Shown here one piece after another: positions 34,400 to 43,990 of a stretch of DNA of 64,000 nucleotides. How positions within the stretch are numbered: the first letter of the stretch is position 1; each line of letters starts with the position of its first letter. The DNA comes from Acestrorhynchus altus (taxonomy: Eukaryota; Chordata; Actinopteri; Characiformes; Acestrorhynchidae), in assembly GCA_034509495.1 (NCBI GenBank), contig CM067520.1, positions 26,732,811 through 26,796,810 of the forward strand, given 5' to 3'. The notes under the pieces were generated by a model. The model searched no databases. It was not told the origin of the DNA and saw only the letters and a list, made by a program, of their open reading frames with translations. The position numbers and the translations under genes are program-made.

Positions 34400-34990
34400 T
34401 GTGTGTGGATATGGACGGGTGTGGGTATGGGTGGATATAGACATGGAAGGATAAGGGGTAGATGGGTATGAACAAATATGGTTATAGATGAGGACTGGTA
34501 AGGGTGTGGATGGGTGTCGGTGGGAATAGAGATGGTATAGATGGTAATTGGTATGGGTATAGATAGGAATGGGGATGGTATAGATGGTTGTATATAGGAA
34601 TGGGGATGGTATAGATGGTTGTATATAGGAATGGGGATGGTATAGATGGTTGTATATAGGAATGGGGATGGTATAGATGGGGAATCTTAGGGGTGCAGAC
34701 AGGAATAGGGATAGTATAGATGAGGACGAGTATGGATGGGTGTATATAGTAATATAGATGGTATGGATGTGAATTGGAATGGGTATATATGGTTGTATAT
34801 AGGAATGGGAATGTATAGATGAGGGGTTTTATGTGTGTATACAGGAATAGGGATGGTATAGATGGTACCTGGTATGGGTATAAATGGATGTATATAAGAA
34901 TGGGGATATTATAGATGGGGACCAGTATGAATGGGTGTATATAGGAACAGGAACAGGTATAGATGGTGTAGATATGGATGGGAATGGACA
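34400..34990. repeat. Degenerate GGAATGGGGATGGTATAGATGG minisatellite
   Basis: About fifteen diverged units of 30-45 bp occur, with four near-identical ones at 34,565-34,680. The 176-residue - strand frame of Tyr, Pro and Ile repeats is a by-product. Confidence 0.92.
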
Positions 34991-35119
34991 GCATAGTGTT
35001 ATTAGAACACAAACATCAGTCATAGTGGATTGTTTAGTTCTATTTATTTGTTGTTTGTTTGTTTATTGTTTGAATAAATGAACTCTTACTGTCCAGGTAA
35101 GCAGCTTCATGACATTTGC

Positions 35120-35137
35120 AGTGCCCCCTGGTGGCTG
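35120..35137 (-). promoter_or_regulatory. CTCF-like motif
   Basis: The - strand reads CAGCCACCAGGGGGCACT, an essentially perfect match to the CTCF core (CCACCAGGGGGC). It lies between mylpf and the PHETA-like gene. Confidence 0.55.
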
Positions 35138-35489
35138 AGAAATCATCAGTCAATTCTATTCTTATATTTCATTGTATAAAACAAGCGTACGGTGTTCTAA
35201 CAGCAGGAATAAGCATTTCAACAGCAGAAGAGAAGCTGTACTAACTGTCCGACTGTATCTTTGCAGGCGTGAGAGTGAAGAGTATCAGTGTGACCTGTGG
35301 ATCGGTTGTAAGAGGAAGGTGAACTGAAATGGGAAGTTGAAACTGGGTTTGTGAAACTGTGAGGTATGTTAACTGCAGTAACCTGGAGGTGCTGGAGTGT
35401 GAGTACTCAAACACTTTGACAAGAACCACACTGTGATGTTCTAGACGACTGGGCCAGAACATCTCCAGAACATCAGGCAGGTCTTATGG

Positions 35490-35745
35490 GGCGTTCCAGG
35501 TATGCAGTGGTCAGTACCTTCCAAAAGTGCTCCAAGTGGGGACTGACCGGGAACAGATCGCAAGGTCATGGACACCCAAGACACATTGATGCTCATGGAG
35601 GTGCCACCTCACCACTTACAGGACTTGTAGGATCTGCAATAATGTTAGTCTTGGTGCAGAGACCACAGGACACCTTCAGAGGTCTTGTGGACTCCATGTC
35701 TTGAGTGGTCAGACCTGCTTTGGTATTGGTGATCCTAGACCTTAT
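35490..35745. mobile_element. Second copy of the 32.7-kb transposon family
   Basis: It carries TGATGCTCATGGAGGTGCCA and TTAGTCTTGGTGCAGAGACC in the same order as the copy at 32,738-33,055. The ends are eroded. Confidence 0.7.
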
Positions 35746-36464
35746 GCTCTATATCAATGGATCATTAATTCTCCAAGAACTCTGTGGCGTCACACGAGGA
35801 CACTGCTGTAGCATACACACCACAAACAGAACCTCCTAATGCCTTTATAATGACCTTCTAGAGTGAGGAGAGTGTGGGCCATAAACCAACGCAAGGTAAA
35901 ATGTAACAGACTGTAGTTAAACAGGTTCCAGTAGAACATGTTCCTTTCTGTACCATAACAAACCCAGCCAACGTGCTCATGTGGAGCTGAGATGAGAGGA
36001 ATGTGGTCTAGGTGGGTTGTAGTTGGACATCAGCTCTAAATAGGTTTGGGCATTTGCTGTTACTGGAACCCAGTTGGGCTTCCCAAATGGACTCCACTGT
36101 TATAGCCCACCATAATCTCACATCTAGCCCCCATGTGTGGTGTACAAACCACGTTGATCCCTCTTGATCCCATCAGGAACACTGGTGGGCATCCATATTT
36201 GGGACCAACATGGAACCCATGGACAAAGCTTTCTGGTTCCCAGTTGGGCTATGCATAAAGGCCCCACATGGGCATATTATCAAGGGTGTGTATTTTCATG
36301 GAGTGTTTGGTGACAGAGTTGTGTAGAGTTTACTCCTATATTACACTGACCATAATAAATAGCTGCACCCAGAAGGAATCAACCGACTACACTCGGAAAT
36401 GCAGCGAAGGGTCCCGCTTTTGTCACCGTTGAGACAACCAACATATCCGTTGCACCAAGACTGA

Positions 36465-36930
36465 CGGTTTGTTGTCACACGTCCAGAAGGTCTGGTGTGA
36501 TGATGTGGGTGTAATTTCATACGATACCAGAACACCTTTGGTCTTCATTACAGACACTTTAACAGACCAACGTTACGTTACTGAGGTTCTGCAACCAGTG
36601 GTTCTACCTTTTCTGAACACACACCCCGGTGCTCTATTCCAACAGGACGACGCTCGTCCACACACTGCTGCCTTGAAGACACAGATACTACGCCTGGTCG
36701 GTCTCATCTCCAGACATGTCCCTGATTGAAAATGTGTGGACGCTATTGGACGCTCTTTCAACACTCCACCCCTACCACACCATCTGCAGAACTGAGTGAG
36801 AACATTCAAGCTGCATGAGATGGATCATCACAGGACACCATTAGGAACCTCTACACCTCCATGCAGAGACGTCTGGCATGTTGCGTTAAACCCGACGCCG
36901 TACTGAGAGACACCACTTCTGTATGTGCAG
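36465..36930 (+). mobile_element. Tc1-like transposase remnant, longest copy
   Basis: The frame 36,469-36,729 reads TDTLTDQRYVTEVLQPVVLP then ALFQQDDARPHTAA, the classic region around the second catalytic Asp. After a frame change come SVPD/IENVW-like and PSAELSENIQAA pieces, and the tail MQRRLACCVKPDAVLRDTTS. Frameshifts interrupt it, so it is inactive. Confidence 0.88.
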
Positions 36931-37741
36931 CACTGAAAACAGCACTGCAATCCCACACGTCCTTCTGGGAGCAGCTATGACTTTTTGATGATACGTGTTT
37001 GCTTTGGTGGCATAAAAGAGAACAATTTTAAAGAACATCAGCAACCCACAGTGAGAGATATCCAGGCTAAAGTACAGCCTCCAAACATGGTGGAGGTCGT
37101 TTCACACAGTGTAAATAATGAGAGACAGGAGCAGACGTTTTGGACACAGGTGAGTCAGAAGCGTATGTGAACAGTGTACAGTGATCTACACCAGCTGAAT
37201 GAACACTGTTATTAATGGAGTCAGATGACCTTCAGCTCCAGGCTCTGTAAACTGGGCCTGTTATGAACTGAGGACAGATGAACTAGGTTACTGAAGCTCC
37301 TGAGCTGAGCGGTGGGTGACGGTGGGTAGCTGCGTTTACAGCTGCTCGTCTCAGTTCCCGTTCATTCAGCGACAGAAATAAAGAAGTGTAGTGGAGCGAG
37401 GAGAACAGAAGAGGAACAAAGCACAGCTCTGGGGTTTAATTTATGGAAAACATCACTCACACTTAAACTGTCCCCGACTGACCGGAGGACAGCCTGATCT
37501 GCACGTTTACACTTTATGGCTTCATATTCAAATTTACACCCCCGTCCCCACCTTACCCAAAATCCACTGACCAGCCTGGACATGTCCGGTGTCCAAATAT
37601 ATAAACGTGGAGAACAGTATGGACACAGATGTTCAGAGATGTTTAAAGAACATTAAAGTCAATAAAAGCAAATGTCTGACAAACTACTTCTTTCACTGTT
37701 TAAAATTAGTATATAAATAATTATTCTGAATTTCTGCTGTT

Positions 37742-37828
37742 CATTAGAACTTCATACTGGATGCTAATGTTATTAGAACTTCATACTGGATGCTAATGTT
37801 ATTAGAACTTCATACTGGATGCTAATTT
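37742..37828. repeat. 33-bp tandem repeat, 3 copies
   Basis: Three near-perfect copies start ATTAGAACTTCATACTGGAT. The array lies about 150 bp downstream of the PHETA-like stop codon. Confidence 0.93.
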
Positions 37829-37982
37829 TTCTTAAGAACGCCACATGGTTTTCATTACTAGCTACATTATCACTGTAGCTCTCGCAGACCTCAGACACCA
37901 AACATGTCGTGGTGGAAGTGGATTTGGGGTCGTGAGGGAAACAAGGTAAAAAGGCAGTGGATTATCTGTTTACATGTATCCT

Positions 37983-40667
37983 TTACCCTAAATCAATCAG
38001 ATCCTCTTCAACATGCCCCTCCTTCTCCTGTTTACTCTTCAGCCAATCGGCTCTCAGCTGCTTAACTTCATTTCCATAATACTCGTGCAGTTTACTGAAC
38101 TCCTCCAAAGGATCAAAGCACACTAAAGGCCACTCCCCGTGAGGCGGGGCAGGGCCGTTGAGAGGAGTGACGTGGGCGTTCCTCTTGGGCCACAGTTTGG
38201 GGGATCTCTTGTTGGCAGGTCTGATGGGGACGGGCACGGCTTGACTCTGCAGAGTGGCGCTGGCGCTGTAGCTTCTCCTCTCTCTGGGTAAAACAGTGGC
38301 TCTCTGAATGAAGAAGGGGGGGCCGGTGTTGAAGGATGACATGGCGGTGCTGGAGGTCTTAACACACAAATCAGTCACTGAAGAAGAGTGGGAGGAGCCA
38401 ATGAGGCTTTTCTGCTCTTTAGCTTCTGTTTGATAAAGACAGAGATCAAATTAATATCCAGAATCCAGTATGAAGCTCTAATCACATTCATATCCAGTAT
38501 GAAGTTCACTGACCTTTGTAAAGTCTCTCTAGGTCTTTGACCAGCAGTGAGATGTAGATGTGGCTGGCCGACAGTAAAGCACTGACCCAGCTCTCTTGGC
38601 TCAGGTGGTCCTCAGCGGCAAGTCTGTAGGTCCGCAGGCCCGGTCCAGTGAACACTAAAGAGAAAGAGAAGTGTCCGTCCGGATCTCCGGCCTGCACCAC
38701 GCAGCCTTCCAGAACAATGACCCCCAGCAGGCTGCGATCAGCGGGACGCTCCTGATAGAACAGCAGGTTCCCTTTCAGAACAAACCAGCGGCGCAAGTAC
38801 GAGGTGTTCCGCTCTCTCTAAGGACGAGAGACAATCAATACGCTGTAATCATAACATAACCTCATTAACCACCCTGTGCACAAACACACCACTGCCTTCA
38901 AAGCTCCTACAGGACATTATCAGTGCAGTGCTGATAGTGATCATGATGAACTACAGCAGGAACCCTCTGTGTTTGACTGTACTCACTGGACTGACCAAGG
39001 CAAGGGACAAAGCCTGTGTGTCCAGGAGGTACAGCATGACCCACTGTGAATTCTTGGGAAAATGACCTGCTCTGTTGACACATCAGCTCACATGAACGTT
39101 ACCCAAGGAGGGTTGGGCAGGATAATGTCCAAGTTATGCTCTTTTTCGGACATTTGTGTTTGCACATACAGTTCCTCTGGGACTGGAGAAAGGGGTTCTA
39201 GCAGCTCAGAGCAGATCTGAGATGGACAATCACAGATTTACACAACTCAGGAATGTCTAAAGGAGCCATTTAAAAAAGAATTGCAGAATCAAAGATCATC
39301 CGATGAAGCTGCTAAGTGTAGGAACAAGTTGGAGTTGCAGACACTTTGCCAAGGTCTAGAAGAAGACCTAGCCCCTCTGTCACCCTCTGAGGAAATGGGT
39401 TTGGATGGTCAGGAGCAACCCAAGAACTTCCAAGGTACAGGCCTGTCTTGAGTTTCACCATGGACTGAGAGGCTGCTGAGATGAGACAAAGACGTTTGGA
39501 GGAGTGAAGGTAAGGCATCCAACCCCAAGACATGGTGGTGGGAGTATCATGCTGCCAGTAGAACTGGTACATCACACACAGTGGATGGACTAATAAAGAA
39601 GAACCTCAGCAAAACCTCAAGCCATCAGCTAGACGATTAAAACTGGGACATAATTGAGTGTTCCAACATCAAACACACATCAACGGTGGCGTGAAATGGA
39701 TAAAGCAGACCATTGTTCAGATTTTTAAATGCCCTTTCCAGAGTCTACCAATTCTTTAAGAAGAAGAAGCGAGGGGCAGGTTTGACTGAGGTGCCTGGAT
39801 CAAACCAGTGATCTTCCTGTATGTTCATCGAATTTTACCCCAAATTTAGCAGTGCCAACTTACCCACCCACTCTAGTCCTGCCTTCTTCACTTGCAATAC
39901 TCGCTTCTATTTGAATTGCCACCGATGCAGCCAACATCAGACACATCAGCCCATAGATGCCTGTGCCATCTACCCACCCAGAGACAGCATGACCAGATGT
40001 GCTCCAGACTCCAGCTGCTGATGGCACGGCCGACTGACCGGGGATTTGGGCCACAGTGCCGACACCTTCGTCCACGGAATACGGTAGAACACTGATGCGT
40101 GTTCCTGAAGTGGTCTCACCTTTCTGTACAGGAGAAGTCTACACAGAACTCCCAAGAAGAGTGGCAAAATATCCAACCACACATCTGCCAGAAGTTCACA
40201 GAAGCCTCTTCCAGAAGCTTGTTCTTCCAGACGCTTGTTACCAAAGGTATCTGATCAAGATGCAACTTGTTAGTCCAGCAACTCCTCTACACACAAACCC
40301 AGAGGTTAAGAGCTGATTCTAACGTCCCAGAGGTCCGGACGAGGGAAAGTGAAAGCAGAAGACAGGCCCGCAACCTCCGCCTCAATCTTCACCACCTTCG
40401 AAAACAGCCACACCCAGTATTCCTCCCGTACCCTCGACTGCACGGGTGGCGAACTGAGGGCCGGGATCCGGCACAGGTCACTGATTTCCCTGCTCCAACA
40501 CACTGACTGGAGTCAGGTGTGCTTTGATCAGGAAAAGCACAAGAATGTGCAGGAGTTTGTCTGGAGGTCCCCACTCCTGTTCTACTGGTTTAGCTGAGAA
40601 GAACATGACTGAATAGACCAGAGCAGGTTTTATGGAATGTGAAAGGAAGACCTGCCCTGTGTTACAC

Positions 40668-40723
<56 letters not shown>

Positions 40724-41037
40724 TTATTAGACTCATTATGATGTGAAAGACCTCAATTATAAAATTAGTCGCTGTTATTAAAAACGAAATAGGGCAAACC
40801 ACTCCAGGTGATGGTTGTTCCAGACCATCATACATCATTTAGAAGGTTTATCCTGACTAATCATGGTGGAGGTAGTTTCACACCGTTACTGTAACTAAGA
40901 CCCCCAGAGTAAACAATGACAGACCCCCCCCTATACTAGCCAGACAGAGATCTCACCTTCTTGAACAGATATCCCTCTTTATCCACAGGAGAAGTACAGG
41001 ACAGGTAGTGTGTCAAAATCTTCTCATGGATCTTCAT
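37983..41037 (-). CDS. Sesquipedalian/PHETA-like PH-domain endosomal protein, 3 coding exons, 275 residues
   Basis: Exons: 41037-40957, 38817-38514, 38425-37983; 828 nt with consistent phases. The start MKIHEKILTHYLSC, then SPVDKEGYLFKK and LRRWFVLKGNLLFY, is the PH-domain opening of the PHETA1/PHETA2 (Ses1/Ses2, FAM109) family. The domain spans about residues 17-125. The C-terminal FSKLHEYYG (residues 238-246) contains the F&H motif (Phe238, His242) that binds the inositol 5-phosphatases OCRL and INPP5B. Family members act on endosome-to-Golgi and recycling traffic. Human PHETA1 and PHETA2 are 249 and 259 residues. Which subtype this is cannot be settled. Its place next to mylpf suggests a third, fish-retained paralogue. 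The 2.1-kb first intron holds a degraded Tc1-like element and unexplained sequence. Confidence 0.92.
38960..39780 (+). mobile_element. Degraded transposon in PHETA-like intron 1
   Basis: The + strand pieces resemble the C-terminal half of fish Tc1-like transposase copies (HGGGSIMLPVELV-like near 39,530-39,570, similar to GGGSIMVWG), with many stops. Ends were not resolved. Confidence 0.5.
39781..40665. other. Unexplained sequence in PHETA-like intron 1
   Basis: It has moderately high GC and many overlapping short frames on both strands (up to 87 codons). I recognise no family. It might be a degraded retroelement or retrocopy. Confidence 0.3.
40671..40721. repeat. (CA)n microsatellite
   Basis: A pure CA tract of 51 nt in PHETA-like intron 1. 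Confidence 0.97.
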
Positions 41038-41196
41038 CACAGCGCCCCCTGGAGTGGAGCTGGACAGTGAGATCACATATCAGTGCAATTTGTCTATATA
41101 CAAAGAATTTAACTAATATATAATATTTAAATATACGATAAATATATATGTAAACAAATACATAAATGATCAATAATATAAAAAATTTAAATAAAT

Positions 41197-41805
41197 AATC
41201 AGTGTCAGTGAGAGCGTCTACCTGTAATTAACTCTATATAACATTAGAATAAACCCGAATAAATGTAAAGTCAGCGTCAGTGAGAGCGTCTACCTGTAAT
41301 TAACTCTATATAACATCAGAATAAACCCGAAAAAACGTAAAGTCAGCATCAGTGAGAGCATCTACCTGTAATTAACTCTATATAACATTAGAATAAACAC
41401 AAATAAACGTAAAGTCAGCGGTCAGTGAGAGCGTCTACCTGTAATTAACTCTATATAACATTAGAATAAACCCAAATAAATATAAAGTCAGTGGTCAGTG
41501 AGAGCGTCTACCTGTAATTAACTCTATATAACATTAAAATAAACCCAAATAAACGTAAAGTCAGCGTCAGTGAGAGCGTCTACCTGTAATTAACTCTATA
41601 TAACATTAGAATAAACCCAAATAAACATAGTCAGCGTCAGTGAGAGAGTCTACCTGTAATTAACTCTATATAACATTAGAATAAACCCAAACAAACATAA
41701 AGTCAGTGTCAGTGAGAGCGTCTACCTGTAATTAACTCTATATAACATTAGAATAAACCCAAATAAACATAAAGTCAGCGTCAGTGAGAGCGTCTACCTG
41801 TAACT
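41197..41805. repeat. Minisatellite A in inverted orientation, about 71-bp unit, 8-9 copies
   Basis: Each unit contains GTCTACCTGTAATTAACTCT followed by ATATAACATTAGAATAAACC and an AAAGTCAGCGTCAGTGAGAG linker. The first 40 bp are the reverse complement of the unit at 23,325-23,680. It begins about 160 bp upstream of the PHETA-like start codon. Confidence 0.95.
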
Positions 41806-41888
41806 TTTGTAATTATTCTGTTTTTTAATAAGGAAACTATCAGCTTACAGGTCAATTTCTCAGGTGTCAAACTTTTGTATTTATGTAG

Positions 41889-41889
<1 letters not shown>

Positions 41890-41939
<50 letters not shown>
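41890..41939. repeat. (AC)n microsatellite
   Basis: A pure AC tract of 50 nt. Confidence 0.97.
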
Positions 41940-41942
<3 letters not shown>

Positions 41943-42402
41943 GTAGGTGTAAACAGCCTGAAGCTGTAATAACCTCAGATCACTCTCAGATCTTCGGCTC
42001 TGAAGATCAGTGAGCTCCTCACTCTCTGCACATCACCCAGCAGCTTCAACTCACTCTGCCCTCAGAGCCCCGGCTGTGTGCTGCTGACCCTCAGTCTGTC
42101 CATCCTCAGGTGTGCCTGTGCAGTGGATTGTGGGATGTTGTCCAGGTGTCCTGTTTCAGCCTCACTCCTCCACTCTGCTGAAATATAAATAACAAGACCC
42201 ACATCCTGGTAACAGAAGACTCTCCACCTGTACTCAACCAGCTCCACCCCCTGGATGGGGATTGGCTGTTAATGTCCTGCCTCTTTCCACTGAGTTCAGG
42301 TCCAGGTTCTGCAGAACTGTCTGACTTTTTATTTATATAGAATAAGTAAGAAATCTGTATCGAAATCTGTGAATCTGGATGAATCACATTATTCTGTGCA
42401 GT

Positions 42403-42738
42403 TGTGATTAATCACAGTTGTGTTCGTTGTGACAAATAAATACTGAGGTTGTGATTAATGAAAGTTTTGTGGAAGTCGGTGTGATTTTCATCGATTGGTT
42501 CAGTTGTGATTAATCACACCTCAGTGGAGTTAGATGTGATTAATCACATTCAATTCTCAAGGTAGTTGTGATCACTTTCATGTGTCTGTAACCGATCGCA
42601 TTCATATTTGAAGCGAGTTGTGATTAATCACAGTCGTGGAGTTTGTTGGGACTGATCGTGTTAGTTATGGAGCTGCGATTAGTGATACCTGTGATATCGT
42701 GATGTCCCTTGTTTTGAGTCTAGGTGTGATTAATCACA
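42403..42738. repeat. Cluster of TGTGATTAATCACA palindromes
   Basis: Five exact copies of this 14-bp palindrome lie at 42403, 42505, 42535, 42619 and 42725, with diverged versions between them (for example near 42,440, 42,565 and 42,668). Spacing is irregular (30-106 bp). The core resembles a paired homeodomain site. The DNA is upstream of the PHETA-like gene and downstream of tbc1d10b. Confidence 0.9.
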
Positions 42739-43139
42739 TTTTGTGTGGAGTTCAGTTAAGAATCAGTTTAATTGAAACTGCATGAGCTGGACGGACAGTG
42801 ACGGCCTGCAGCAAACCAATGGTGTAATACAGGCATTAAGACACTTCTGAGGGGAAGTGGACGATGGTGATGAAAACAGTAGTGAAACACACTGAACTGC
42901 CCTGGAGTTCATAACAGAAACACTCTCACTTCCCTCTGAAGTTAATACAGCTCTGAAAGCAGCTACTCTACGTCTCAGCAGGGCTTCAAACTCAGTCTCA
43001 GTAACCCTTTACACCTCAAACACTCACAGGCTCCTCTTTAGGGACTAGATCACAGCAGCCGTGGTTAAAGACCAGGCTCTGGGTTTGTAGAACTGGCTCG
43101 AAATATGTGTCAGTGCCTTAATTCTTTCCTAATAACTAC

Positions 43140-43460
43140 AGAATTCATAGCAGAAAGTGAATAATTCATCTTATATATCAGATAATTCAGAGTGATAAGT
43201 GAATAATTCAGATTATATACTAAATAATTCAGTTATAACGGAATAATTCACATTATATACCATATAATTCATAGTGATAAGTGAACAATTCAGATTATAT
43301 ACTAAATAATTCATAGTGGTATCAGAATTGATTATATACCAAATAATTCATAGTGGTATCAGAATTGATTATATACCAAATAATTCATAGTGGTAATGGA
43401 TAAATTCAGGTTATATACTGTGTAGATACTAAACTCACAGCAGCGCTGAATAATTCATAG
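43140..43460. repeat. AATAATTCA minisatellite, third locus
   Basis: Diverged units such as GTGAATAATTCAGATTATAT and ACTAAATAATTCATAGTG repeat every 20-45 bp. Confidence 0.85.
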
Positions 43461-43559
43461 TGGATAATAAGCTGTACAGTTAATAACGAACACATTTAAG
43501 GAGGCGATGAATTTACACAGAAACAGATAAAAGGCAGACAGACGTGCGACAGAGTGATT

Positions 43560-43948
43560 TAATATATTAGGGTTTATTATTCATCACGACTCGTTTAATC
43601 ATGAATTAAATACACTGTGTACAGTTTCCTCTTCTGTATGTAAGGAATGACTATGATTTATTTTCCTTTTAATGGATTGATGGTTGCATGTAAACTTACA
43701 AAAAGAGAAGATGACGCACTGCAGGATGGAATGAGAGCCACTAAAAACTAAATTAGAATTTAAAAAAAGTACAATGAAATGATTAATCCAACGGAGAACC
43801 TTAGAACCAAAAGAACGTCAGACTACACCCAAACCGAAATGCTTCCCACAAGCTGACGCGTGGAGCGGTTTCAGGTGTTTTTGCGTGAATTCCTGGTCAG
43901 CAGTGGTCTTTATTTTGAAGGAGGGGGGGGGGGGTCTCCACACCACTC

Positions 43949-43990
<42 letters not shown>

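Noticed and set aside
34482..35012. 176-residue Tyr/Pro/Ile-rich frame on the - strand
   Set aside because: It is a translation of the degenerate minisatellite at 34.4-35.0 kb.
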